DNA of 14,003 bases from Alphaproteobacteria bacterium. Its GTDB lineage: Bacteria > Pseudomonadota > Alphaproteobacteria > Rickettsiales > Rickettsiaceae. The notes under the pieces are model-generated. The model had not been told where the DNA came from. It saw only the letters and a program-made list of their open reading frames with translations, and did no database searches. This document shows, one piece after another, positions 1-7,416 of the stretch. The stretch lies in assembly GCA_030430995.1 (NCBI GenBank), contig JAUIKA010000013.1, forward strand, positions 1 to 14,003, in the 5' to 3' direction. The position numbers were made by a program, and so were the translations under genes. Positions within the stretch are counted from its first letter, which is position 1. Each line of letters begins with the position of its first letter.

Positions 1-2
1 AT

Positions 3-152
3 ATGGTATATAACTAGCTCTAAATTCGTTGCATAAAGGTCTCGCGAGCGATCTTTTATTAATATTAACTCTCCATAAATTTTACTTTTTAAACCCGTTA
101 TAGTAGCAAATAGGCTTACAATTTTAGATAATTTTTGTTTTATACGCAGCAT
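3..152 (-). CDS. Partial CDS of unknown function, 5' end only, runs off the left edge
   Basis: An ATG at 152-150 on the minus strand opens 50 codons without a stop down to the window edge. In DNA this AT-rich an open run of this length is moderately unlikely by chance. The visible N-terminus is basic (MLRIKQKLSK), then has a short hydrophobic stretch (IVSLFATITG) and a charged segment containing KDRSRD. I do not recognise a family. It is divergent from ftsQ, with about 110 bp between the starts, which fits a real gene reading leftward. No convincing Shine-Dalgarno is visible. It could still be a chance frame; the missing part would decide. Confidence 0.4.
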   Translation of the reverse strand, partial: MLRIKQKLSKIVSLFATITGLKSKIYGELILIKDRSRDLYATNLELVIYH

Positions 153-262
153 ATAGTATACTTTTAAAATAAACAATAATAGTAATATTATTGTGAGTAT
201 AATATAAACATCAGATTATATAAAACACTATTAATCTTATTGGTAAATCTATTTAATCAAAT
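153..262. promoter_or_regulatory. Divergent intergenic region with perfect -10 for the ftsQ operon
   Basis: A consensus TATAAT lies on plus at 198-203, about 60 nt before the ftsQ ATG, but no good TTGACA-like -35 lies 16-18 bp upstream. On the minus strand TATACT (plus 196-201) overlaps it and could serve the leftward partial gene. The rest is A/T-rich with no recognisable operator. Promoter assignment rests on the -10 match and divergent gene layout only. Confidence 0.35.
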
Positions 263-1027
263 ATGGATAAATTTCACGAAAACTTATATATAAGAGCAAA
301 AAAAATAATTACATATTTTTTATGGATTATACAATTTGTTAAATGGTCTATTATTTGCATAATAATCCTTATGCTATGCACCCCATATATGCGCCCTGTA
401 AAAGAAATGCTATATGCCTATATAGCGCAAAGTGCAGGGAAAATAGGTTTTAATCTAGAACAAATAGATATATATGGAAGCAAAAATTTCCCCATACACA
501 GCTTAATATCTTCTTTAGAAGAGCATTACCAAAAACCCATATTAAAAATAGATATAGCAAAATTAAGAGAGGCTGCAGAAAAAAATCCGTGGATAGCAAA
601 TATATGTATAGCAAGGAAGCTACCAAATAAAATACATATTTATATAGAAGAAAAAGAGCCCATAGCTTCATGGCAAAAAGACGAAAACCATATATATTTA
701 ATAGACTCCATGGGGAGAATAATAACAGAAGGCTATAGAAAAGATTTGCTATTTATAGAAGGGGCTGGTGCAAATGTATATGCAGAAGATTTGAAAGAAA
801 GCTTAAATAAGTTTCCTCAGATTAATAACAATATAAAAATGGCTGTGCGCCATGGGAAAAGACGCTGGGATCTGGTGTTAAATAATAACGTTACAGTACA
901 AATGCCAGATAGAGACTATATAAAAATATTGCCTATATTAAATAATATAATAGAAGAAGACCAATTAACTAACATAAAATCTATAGACTTCCGGATAAAA
1001 GATAAATATTATCTTGAAAAGAAGTAA
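263..1027 (+). CDS. ftsQ: Cell division protein FtsQ
   Basis: A 254-aa bitopic inner-membrane protein of the divisome, which in known systems links FtsA/FtsZ-stage proteins to FtsB/FtsL and septal peptidoglycan synthesis. Seen: a short basic cytoplasmic N-terminus, one transmembrane helix at about residues 22-40, then a POTRA-like domain at about 62-131 with the typical NPWI at 108-111 and a following RKLPNKIHIYIEEKEP segment. The beta domain follows, with LIDSMGRII (146-154) and the family-typical RRWDLVL at 200-206. Length suits a small FtsQ. It is the first gene of the plus-strand operon; its stop lies 4 nt before the likely tilS ATG. Its position next to tilS rather than ddl/ftsA is unusual. 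Divergence is high, but the domain order makes the call fairly safe. Confidence 0.85.
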   Translation: MDKFHENLYIRAKKIITYFLWIIQFVKWSIICIIILMLCTPYMRPVKEMLYAYIAQSAGKIGFNLEQIDIYGSKNFPIHSLISSLEEHYQKPILKIDIAKLREAAEKNPWIANICIARKLPNKIHIYIEEKEPIASWQKDENHIYLIDSMGRIITEGYRKDLLFIEGAGANVYAEDLKESLNKFPQINNNIKMAVRHGKRRWDLVLNNNVTVQMPDRDYIKILPILNNIIEEDQLTNIKSIDFRIKDKYYLEKK

Positions 1028-2255
1028 CAGAATGAAAAATTCTATGCATTTAGAGAGCTTATTTGTAAAAAATATGCCAAAAATATTTGAAAATATGCCC
1101 AAGATAGCAGTGGCATGCTCAGGGGGGCCAGACTCTATATGCATGCTTGCTCTAGCTTTGAAATGGGCAAAAGCTCATCGCGCTACAATATATGTTTTAA
1201 CATGTATCCATAACTTAAGGGAAGGCTCTTATAAAGAGGCTGAATTGGTAAAAAGCTTTTGTGAAGAAAATAACTTATTTTTTAAATCTTTTTCTTGGGA
1301 GCTGCCTAATACGAAAAAAAATATTATGCATAATGCAAGGGATTTCCGCTATAAAGCAATGTTAGATTTCTGCTCTGAAAAAGATATATTGAATTTACTA
1401 GTTGGGCATCACAAAGGTGATTTTCTTGATAATTTCTTTATAAAAGCAATACATGGAGGCAATATATTAGGTATGTCAAGCCAGGCAGTAAGCTATATGA
1501 AAGGATGCAGAATAATACGCCCATTAAAAGATGCAGTTAAAAGCCAATGCCAGGAATATCTAAAAAATAATAACATCTCTTACGCAACAGACCCTACAAA
1601 TCTTAACACCAAATTCCTTAGAAACCGTATTAATATTAGTGATGATGAAGCAATAAGAGCAAATAGCGTAATTGAATCTACATCTACAGCCTCAGATTTT
1701 ATTAAAAAAGAGTTCCTGGAGCTCCTCAGCAATGCATTCTCAGCTTCTGATTTAGGTTATATAACTATAAATAGAATGGTTTTTGAATCTTGCCATCTTT
1801 ATATGAAACAACTATTATTATCCCATGGAATCCTAATTGCTACAGGAGCAAAAACCATAGCTAGGCTTTCTTTCATCAATTCTATTATTAACGGAGATAA
1901 TCTTTTTGGCGCATCAGCTATTGTAAAAAAGACAAAGGACTATATATTAATTTGTAAGGACTATAGATTAGTAAAATGCGAACCTATAGCCTTAGAAAAA
2001 GAAATTATATGGGACCGTAGGTTTAAACTAAAAGCACAAGAAAGCCTAGGGTTAGAGGTGAGCAGGCTGAAAGAAGAAGAATTTGATAAGCTTTTTGTTG
2101 AATATAAGACACAGAAAGAAATTTTAATGTCTTTACCTGCTATTAGGAAAAAAGGAGACTTGATAGCATTGCCATCTATAGGTTATGATGTATTACAATG
2201 CAATGTAGAATGTTTTTACTCACCTAATATAGATTCTAAACTAATACATTACTAA
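1014..2255 (+). CDS. tilS: tRNA(Ile)-lysidine synthetase TilS
   Basis: ATP-dependent enzyme that converts C34 of the CAU-anticodon tRNA-Ile to lysidine, so that it reads AUA; essential and cytosolic. Seen (numbering from the upstream TTG): PP-loop SGGPDS at 36-41, ARDFRY-type motif near 108-113, GHHKGD at 131-136, IRPLKD near 168-173, TDPTN at 192-196 and FLRNRI at 201-206, all N-terminal landmarks of the family. The remaining 200 residues are the diverged C-terminal region. The usual HHxxDxxET signature reads HHKGDFLDNF, a conservative E-to-D and T-to-N variation. Start is uncertain: the long frame uses TTG at 1014, overlapping ftsQ by 14 nt, but ATG at 1032 just after the ftsQ stop (407 aa) is more plausible. 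A 17-nt gap separates it from ftsH. AUA-rich coding in this genome fits a need for the enzyme. Confidence 0.93.
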   Translation: MKRSNRMKNSMHLESLFVKNMPKIFENMPKIAVACSGGPDSICMLALALKWAKAHRATIYVLTCIHNLREGSYKEAELVKSFCEENNLFFKSFSWELPNTKKNIMHNARDFRYKAMLDFCSEKDILNLLVGHHKGDFLDNFFIKAIHGGNILGMSSQAVSYMKGCRIIRPLKDAVKSQCQEYLKNNNISYATDPTNLNTKFLRNRINISDDEAIRANSVIESTSTASDFIKKEFLELLSNAFSASDLGYITINRMVFESCHLYMKQLLLSHGILIATGAKTIARLSFINSIINGDNLFGASAIVKKTKDYILICKDYRLVKCEPIALEKEIIWDRRFKLKAQESLGLEVSRLKEEEFDKLFVEYKTQKEILMSLPAIRKKGDLIALPSIGYDVLQCNVECFYSPNIDSKLIHY

Positions 2256-2272
2256 TACAAATTTAGCTATAT

Positions 2273-4132
2273 ATGAACAAAAATTTATTTAAAAATATTC
2301 TTATCTGGATAGCAATATTTTTGCTATTAACGGCAGTCATAAATTTCTTCACTGCAACAACTAGCTCATGGGATAAAAAGGAAAATTTAAATTTTTCTGA
2401 ATTGATGCATAAGGTAGAAAATCATGATGTCAAAATAGCTAAATTACAAGGCCCTTATGTCAATGGCATCCTAAAAGATGGAACTAGCTTTTCCACATAT
2501 ATAGGTGGCTATAGCAAAATTATAAGTGATTTGAAAGACTATGACGTAGAAGTAGAAATACTCCCGCCTGATACAAAGATGAACTCTTTCATGAGCATAT
2601 TTATATCCTGGTTCCCAATGATATTATTAATAGGTGTTTGGGTATTTTTTATGCGCCAAATGCAAAAAGGGAATAAAGGATTTGGTTTTAATAAATCCAA
2701 ACCCAAATTTGCATCAGACAAAGGCCCAAAAGTAACATTTGATGATGTAGCAGGTATAGATGAGGCAAAATCAGAACTCACAGAATTAGTGGAATTTCTG
2801 AGAGACCCAGCAAGATTCCAAAGATTAGGGGGCAACATCCCTAAGGGATGTCTTTTAGTAGGCCCACCAGGAGCGGGTAAAACAATGCTTGCAAAAGCAA
2901 TAGCTGGTGAAGCTAGCGTTCCTTTCTTTAATATTTCCGGCTCAGATTTTGTTGAAATGTTTGTAGGCGTAGGTGCCAGCAGAGTTAGGGATCTTTTTGA
3001 GCAAGGAAAGAAAAACTCCCCTTGTATTATATTCATAGATGAAATAGACGCAGTAGGTCGGCAAAGAGGCGTAGGCCTTGGTGGAGGTAATGATGAAAGA
3101 GAGCAGACATTAAACCAGCTGTTGGTAGAAATGGATGGATTCGAAGCCAATGAGGGAGTTATCATAGTTGCCGCTACAAATAGACCAGATGTTTTGGATA
3201 AAGCACTCCTTCGCCCAGGTAGATTTGACAGACAAATAACCGTTACCAATCCTGACATCAAAGGAAGAGAGAAGATCCTTAATGTGCATATGAAGAAAAT
3301 CAAGCATGATGAAGAGATTGATGTTTCCTCTATTGCTAAAATTACTGTTGGCTTCTCTGGCGCTGAACTTGCAAACCTTGTTAATGAAGCTGCAATATTA
3401 GCTGCAAGGCGTAATAAGAAGAAAGCATCATGGAAAGAATTTGATGACGCTTTAGATAAAATGCGGATGGGCCACGCAAGGCATAACGCCGTATTCACTG
3501 AAGAGCAGAGAACCTCAACAGCCTATCATGAAGCTGGACATGCTATTGTTGGCATATTCTTATCACAAGCAGAACCTATTTATAAGGGAACAATAGTGCC
3601 AAGAGGCTCTGCATTAGGTTTTGTTGCATTCGCTCCGGAAACAGATATATATACCAAAAGAAAGGATCAAATGCTAGCTTCTATATCAGTAGCAATGGGT
3701 GGAAGAATAGCTGAAGAATTGATATTTGGAGCAGACAAAATAAGTACAGGCGCAGGCGGTGGGCCAGGAAGTGATTTCCATTCAGCTAAACAAATAGCAA
3801 AAAGCATGGTAATGTATTATGGCATGTCTGATAAAATAGGCCCTGTACATCATGACTCTGGCAATGAATACTCACCTGCTGACAGGTCTGAGCTTACATC
3901 ACAGATGATTGACCAAGAAATAAAATTTATCCTTGAAGAAAGATATAAAATAGCAAAAGAGATTCTTACAAAACATATAGATAAACTGCATCTGTTAGCA
4001 AAAGCCTTGAAAGAACATGAAACATTAACAGGAAAAGAGATGACTAATATAATACATGGGAAAGAAAGAAGCTCCACAGAAGAGATAAAGATAGAATATT
4101 ATGACCTTAAAAAGAAAAAGAAGTCAAAATGA
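2273..4132 (+). CDS. ftsH: ATP-dependent zinc metalloprotease FtsH
   Basis: Membrane-anchored AAA+ protease that degrades misassembled membrane proteins and some cytosolic regulators; in the family it forms hexamers. Seen in the 619 aa: TM1 at about 7-27, a periplasmic segment, TM2 at about 107-127, Walker A GPPGAGKT (197-204), Walker B FIDEID (254-259), second region of homology ATNRPDVLDKALLRPGRFDR (301-320), zinc site HEAGH (419-423) and a likely third ligand D501. A glycine-rich stretch, GAGGGPGSD, precedes D501 where relatives usually have a shorter TGASND-type segment. The C-terminus ends in a lysine run. The stop codon overlaps the glmM start (ATGA at 4129-4132), implying coupled translation. 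Placement between tilS and glmM is the usual alphaproteobacterial order. Confidence 0.98.
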   Translation: MNKNLFKNILIWIAIFLLLTAVINFFTATTSSWDKKENLNFSELMHKVENHDVKIAKLQGPYVNGILKDGTSFSTYIGGYSKIISDLKDYDVEVEILPPDTKMNSFMSIFISWFPMILLIGVWVFFMRQMQKGNKGFGFNKSKPKFASDKGPKVTFDDVAGIDEAKSELTELVEFLRDPARFQRLGGNIPKGCLLVGPPGAGKTMLAKAIAGEASVPFFNISGSDFVEMFVGVGASRVRDLFEQGKKNSPCIIFIDEIDAVGRQRGVGLGGGNDEREQTLNQLLVEMDGFEANEGVIIVAATNRPDVLDKALLRPGRFDRQITVTNPDIKGREKILNVHMKKIKHDEEIDVSSIAKITVGFSGAELANLVNEAAILAARRNKKKASWKEFDDALDKMRMGHARHNAVFTEEQRTSTAYHEAGHAIVGIFLSQAEPIYKGTIVPRGSALGFVAFAPETDIYTKRKDQMLASISVAMGGRIAEELIFGADKISTGAGGGPGSDFHSAKQIAKSMVMYYGMSDKIGPVHHDSGNEYSPADRSELTSQMIDQEIKFILEERYKIAKEILTKHIDKLHLLAKALKEHETLTGKEMTNIIHGKERSSTEEIKIEYYDLKKKKKSK

Positions 4133-5364
4133 GGTTATTCGGCACAGATGGAGTAAGGGGAGAATTCGGACATGGCTTTTTAGATATACAAAATCTAAAC
4201 AAGCTATTCTTTGCTACATTTGAAGCTATAAAGCCAAATAAAATTATTATAGGGTTAGATACTAGAAGCTCCTCTGAAGATATATTAGAGGCCATTAGGG
4301 GCTATATGGCTGCAGAACAGATAATAAATATAGGGGTTGTACCTAGCGCAGTTGTTTCACATTTCACAAAAACTCTAGGGGCAGATATCGGCATAATGAT
4401 AACTGCCTCTCATAACACCTATGAATATAACGGCGTAAAATTCTTTGCCCCCTCAGGGGAAAAAATATCACATGAGTTAGAGCAAAAAATTGAAGAGATT
4501 TTTTTCAACAATAATAACCATAGCCCCCAAGCATGCAAAAACTACGTAAAGAAAGATATACTAAGTGAATATATATCTCACTTAAAAGCAATCTTCCCAA
4601 ATGTCTCTCTATCTAACAAAAAAATCATAATAGATAGCGCAAGCGGAAGCGCATATGGTTTTGCTAAACAAATATTAGAAAGCTTTGGCGCTGATGCCTT
4701 GGAGATATCACCTATTCCCAATGGATATAACATAAATGAGCAAAGCAATTTAGAAGAGGAAGTAATAAAGAGCAAAGCCTACTGCGGGTTAAGATTTGAT
4801 GGAGATGCAGACAGATTAATAATGGTGGATGAAGCAGGAGTAAAAATAGATGGAGATGATATGCTAGCATTTTTATCTACAAAGACCACAGTGGTGGGAA
4901 CGCAAATGACAAACCAAGGCCTTGTAGATTACCTATCTAAAAATGGAATAAAACTACTAAGAGCAAATGTAGGGGAAAGAAATGTCTTTAATATTATGCT
5001 TAAGTCCAATAGCACAATAGGAGGCGAGCCTTCTGGGCATATCATCCCCTTATGCTATGGCTGCTGCACATCTGACGCTATAGTAACTGCTCTACATATT
5101 TTTGATAGACTTGGCTCTAATAAACCCTCTTATATAAGCAATCTTTTCAAAAGATACAATCAATATATTGCTAAAGCCCCTATTTGTGATGATATAGAAA
5201 ATATTGATACCTCTTATGCAATGGCAAAATTAGGCAATAGAGGCAGAATTAATATAAGAAAGTCTGGCACTGAGCCTATTATTAGAATAATGCTAGAGAC
5301 AGATATAGAAAGCTTAGATTTGAAAGAAATAGCAAATGGAATCATAAGGGCAAATAATATATAA
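4129..5364 (+). CDS. glmM: Phosphoglucosamine mutase GlmM
   Basis: Interconverts glucosamine-6-phosphate and glucosamine-1-phosphate on the route to UDP-GlcNAc for peptidoglycan and lipid A. Seen in 411 aa: N-terminal FGTDGVRGEFG (4-14), phosphoserine loop ITASHN with Ser94, Mg-binding DGDADR (224-229), sugar-binding GGEPSGH (298-304) and phosphate-binding RKSGTEP (377-383), so all four domain signatures of alpha-D-phosphohexomutases are present. The FGTDGVRG start and position after ftsH favour GlmM over other mutases. It is some 30 residues shorter than typical GlmM (about 445 aa), apparently by internal loop trimming, since all motifs remain. It overlaps ftsH by 4 nt and is the last gene of the operon; no strong intrinsic terminator is visible in the 116 bp that follow. 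Confidence 0.96.
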   Translation: MRLFGTDGVRGEFGHGFLDIQNLNKLFFATFEAIKPNKIIIGLDTRSSSEDILEAIRGYMAAEQIINIGVVPSAVVSHFTKTLGADIGIMITASHNTYEYNGVKFFAPSGEKISHELEQKIEEIFFNNNNHSPQACKNYVKKDILSEYISHLKAIFPNVSLSNKKIIIDSASGSAYGFAKQILESFGADALEISPIPNGYNINEQSNLEEEVIKSKAYCGLRFDGDADRLIMVDEAGVKIDGDDMLAFLSTKTTVVGTQMTNQGLVDYLSKNGIKLLRANVGERNVFNIMLKSNSTIGGEPSGHIIPLCYGCCTSDAIVTALHIFDRLGSNKPSYISNLFKRYNQYIAKAPICDDIENIDTSYAMAKLGNRGRINIRKSGTEPIIRIMLETDIESLDLKEIANGIIRANNI

Positions 5365-5401
5365 ATACCAAGCCTCCCAACGACATAACAACCCCAGATA
5401 G

Positions 5402-5449
5402 AAAAATATTATAAATATTGCTTGACATATATCCTGTAGGTTGTAACAT
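5402..5449 (+). promoter_or_regulatory. Promoter and AT-rich inverted repeat before transporter gene 1 (shared element, copy A)
   Basis: AAAAATATTATAAATATT at 5402-5419 contains the inverted repeat AATATT-ATA-AATATT and is followed by CTTGACAT, giving a consensus -35 TTGACA at 5422-5427. A weak -10, TAACAT, lies at 5444-5449 with a 16-bp spacer. Positions 5402-5428 match 8202-8228 before the second transporter at 26 of 27 bases, and GGTTGTA (5439-5445) also recurs at the same offset of 2,800 bp. The promoter reading is good; the palindrome as an operator or UP-like element is inference. Confidence 0.6.
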
Positions 5450-5480
5450 GTTAATAACTTAATAGTTAAAACATTTAGAT

Positions 5481-6764
5481 ATGAGGAATAAGCATTATAT
5501 TTCGGATAGTCAATCTATTTCAAAAGAACAATATGAATCAATAGCGGTATTATCCGTTGGCACATTCTTAGAATATTTTGACTTAAAGCTATATATTCAT
5601 ATGGCCGTAATTCTTAATGCTGTATTCTTTCCACCCACAGATCCAAATGCAGGTTATCTGCTCTCTGCATTTGCGTTCTGTTCTACCTTTTTATTCCGGC
5701 CATTAGGTGCTTTAATCTTTGGCTATTTAGGTGATAAAATAGGTAGGAGAAGCACCGTGTTTATAACTACATCAATTATGGGCTTTACTTGCATGGTCAT
5801 GTATTTGCTGCCTACATACCAACAAATTGGTATATGGGCTTCCATAATTGTTACTGTATGCAGGGTGCTTCAAGGAATGTCTTCTTTAGGGGAGGTTATA
5901 GGAGCTAGGTTATACGTAACTGAAAGTATAAAGCCACCAAAAGTTTATCCATTATGCTTGGTAATTACTTTATTCGCCGTGCTAGGCGGGAGTGCGGCTA
6001 TTGCAGTAGCAAAATTTGCTATAGATTATACTTTTAATTGGCGCAATGTATTCTTAATCGGCGTTGTAGTAGCTTTTGTAGGCACTATATGTAGAACAAC
6101 ACTCAGAGAATCTACTGAATTTGTAGATGCAAATAAAAGGCTACCTAAAGACCAAAGAATAAATAGACCTCTGAACAAAAAATTGATTCTTTCTCTTTTC
6201 TTTATGGATTGCTTATATCCTTTATCTATTTATGTAGCTTTTGTTTATTGCCCTATGGTGCTAAAAAGACAAGGCCTAGAAATATCAGAGATATTTTCTA
6301 GAAATTTATATATAACATTTATAGATATACTATTTGGACTAGTTATGATGGCAGCTTCATATAAATTCAACCCTTTTAAAATTATAAGGTTTTTAACATA
6401 TCTATATATTCCATCAATGGTAATGTTGCTATTTCTATTGCATAATAATGTTTCTCCTGGCATGATTTTTATATTACAGGTAGTAATATTATGCTTAACA
6501 CCTAATGTAGTTCCTGCTTCACCAAAGCTATATAAAGCTTTCCCGGTATTCAAAAGATTCCGCATAGTAAGCATGATGTATGCTTTGGCTTCTGCTGCTA
6601 TGTATTTATTTACTTCTTTTGGGGTTGGTATATTAATAGAGAAATATACATTTTTTGGCCTTATTATTGTATTGCTTCCTTTAATAACAGCTTATGTGTG
6701 GGGATTAAATAACTTTATTAAAATAGAGAAGAGAAAAGGAAACTATACATTATTCCATAAGTGA
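5481..6764 (+). CDS. MFS transporter, metabolite:H+ symporter (ProP-like), copy 1
   Basis: A 427-aa inner-membrane protein with a hydrophobicity pattern fitting 12 helices. Seen: GTFLEYFDLKLYIHMAV in helix 1, the LFRPLGALIFGYLGDKIGRR segment containing the MFS loop-2/3 signature GDKIGRR (84-90), and CRVLQGMSSLGEVIGA in helix 4, corresponding to the QGxSxGGExxGA-type motif of the MHS group (ProP, KgtP, ShiA). These features support proton-coupled uptake of an organic solute; the substrate cannot be told from sequence. In Rickettsia such genes are often named proline/betaine transporter. It is about half identical to the protein at 8280-9575 and has the same upstream element. No strong Shine-Dalgarno is seen before ATG 5481. 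It faces a SpoT-like hydrolase gene across about 650 bp. Confidence 0.88.
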   Translation: MRNKHYISDSQSISKEQYESIAVLSVGTFLEYFDLKLYIHMAVILNAVFFPPTDPNAGYLLSAFAFCSTFLFRPLGALIFGYLGDKIGRRSTVFITTSIMGFTCMVMYLLPTYQQIGIWASIIVTVCRVLQGMSSLGEVIGARLYVTESIKPPKVYPLCLVITLFAVLGGSAAIAVAKFAIDYTFNWRNVFLIGVVVAFVGTICRTTLRESTEFVDANKRLPKDQRINRPLNKKLILSLFFMDCLYPLSIYVAFVYCPMVLKRQGLEISEIFSRNLYITFIDILFGLVMMAASYKFNPFKIIRFLTYLYIPSMVMLLFLLHNNVSPGMIFILQVVILCLTPNVVPASPKLYKAFPVFKRFRIVSMMYALASAAMYLFTSFGVGILIEKYTFFGLIIVLLPLITAYVWGLNNFIKIEKRKGNYTLFHK

Positions 6765-6900
6765 AGAAATTAATCGTCAGCCCAGATCTAAGTAGCAAGC
6801 GCTATATACTGACTAAAAGGGTTGATATTAAATCATGACGCATCATGTGGCTCTTAAGCCATGGTGGATATCTCTATAACTATTTTGACAGCATTAATAG

Positions 6901-6993
6901 GCGCTATTAAGACCTATCATTGTCAATATCTTAACGCCATTTGCCTATATGCTGATTATTCTACATGCCATTGATAGAATTTACAGAAAATAG
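6901..6993 (+). pseudogene. Possible remnant of an MFS transporter C-terminus
   Basis: A 30-codon open stretch with a stop at 6991-6993 encodes a hydrophobic segment (ILTPFAYMLIILHAI) followed by a basic tail (DRIYRK). Aligned without gaps to the last membrane helix and tail of transporter 1, it matches at about 8 of 26 residues, including IIV, AY and RK. The same frame upstream has several stops. The similarity is too short to be secure, because hydrophobic helices match easily; decay of a third transporter copy is only a suggestion. Confidence 0.15.
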
Positions 6994-7044
6994 TAAGTTT
7001 TAATTAGCAAAAATTCTTTAACTAATTTTATTTATTTTATATGA

Positions 7045-7062
7045 AGATTTTTCAAGCTATTT
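7045..7062 (+). repeat. 18-bp direct repeat, copy 1
   Basis: AGATTTTTCAAGCTATTT occurs here and identically at 7204-7221, 159 bp apart. No inverted ends, target duplication or ORF ties it to a known mobile element. It may mark a past small duplication in the spacer. Confidence 0.6.
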
Positions 7063-7203
7063 TGTACTATATATATCAGATAATCATATATATTATGCGA
7101 TATTTCAGTTTTTTAACTAATGGTAACCCCAACTGCGTTTAATGGGGTGAATTGGTTTCTTGAATGCTTATTTTTAGAGATTTGATATAAATTTGCTAAA
7201 ACT

Positions 7204-7221
7204 AGATTTTTCAAGCTATTT
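7204..7221 (+). repeat. 18-bp direct repeat, copy 2
   Basis: Second exact copy of AGATTTTTCAAGCTATTT. The bases immediately flanking the two copies differ, so the repeat has sharp edges. Confidence 0.6.
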
Positions 7222-7293
7222 CCATGTATGGTTAATTCCTGAGTCAATTAACAATGAGTATAATTATCATTGCATCATTGAGAATAAATGTTT

Positions 7294-7416
7294 TTAGATA
7301 GTTCTTTTATCCACCATTAGTGTTACTGGAAATCCAAACTTATGTTTAAATGCCAGAATAATACATATTTCTCTTAGACCTAGTATAAATTTATTCCTTC
7401 TTCCCACGTATTTCAT
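7294..7416 (-). CDS. Small 40-aa ORF overlapping the end of hydrolase gene 1
   Basis: ATG at 7416-7414 overlaps the TGA of the upstream hydrolase gene in an ATGA arrangement, which often indicates coupled translation. The 40-codon product starts MKYVGRRNKF, has a hydrophobic middle (ICIILAF) and ends VTLMVDKRTI. I do not recognise it. Alternatives are the tail of a longer protein or mobile-element gene now lost, or a chance frame. The ATGA overlap and the protein-like composition are the only support. Confidence 0.25.
   Translation of the reverse strand: MKYVGRRNKFILGLREICIILAFKHKFGFPVTLMVDKRTI

Larger units (their letters stand above)
6765..7293. other. Gene-free or decayed spacer between transporter 1 and the hydrolase side
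   Basis: No intact gene is recognisable on either strand. Positions 6777-6825 can fold with a 7-bp outer stem (TCAGCCC with GGGTTGA, one G-U pair) around a TAGC/GCTA hairpin. Further hairpins are TGGCT-CTTA-AGCCA (6848-6861), TTAATAG-GCG-CTATTAA (6894-6910) and ACCCCA/TGGGGT (7126-7148). None is followed by a U tract, so none is a convincing terminator. Frame 6901-6990 is open for 30 codons and reads like the last helix and tail of a membrane protein, with in-frame stops just upstream; it may be a decayed transporter end. An 18-bp direct repeat also lies here. Confidence 0.4.

Noticed and set aside
1014..1031. TTG start for tilS
   Set aside because: Not excluded, but ATG 1032 just after the ftsQ stop is a better start, and the six extra residues carry no conserved sequence.
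2539..3498. A 319-codon minus-strand open frame inside ftsH
   Set aside because: It lies opposite the strongly conserved AAA+ region of ftsH and shows only a mirror-image composition with no recognisable motif.
6885..6912. TTGACA at 6885-6890 as a promoter in the spacer
   Set aside because: At 16-18 bp downstream there is only a poor -10 match, and no gene follows on plus until 8280.
7126..7148. ACCCCA/TGGGGT hairpin as an intrinsic terminator
   Set aside because: The 6-bp stem is reasonable, but neither strand has a U tract directly after it.
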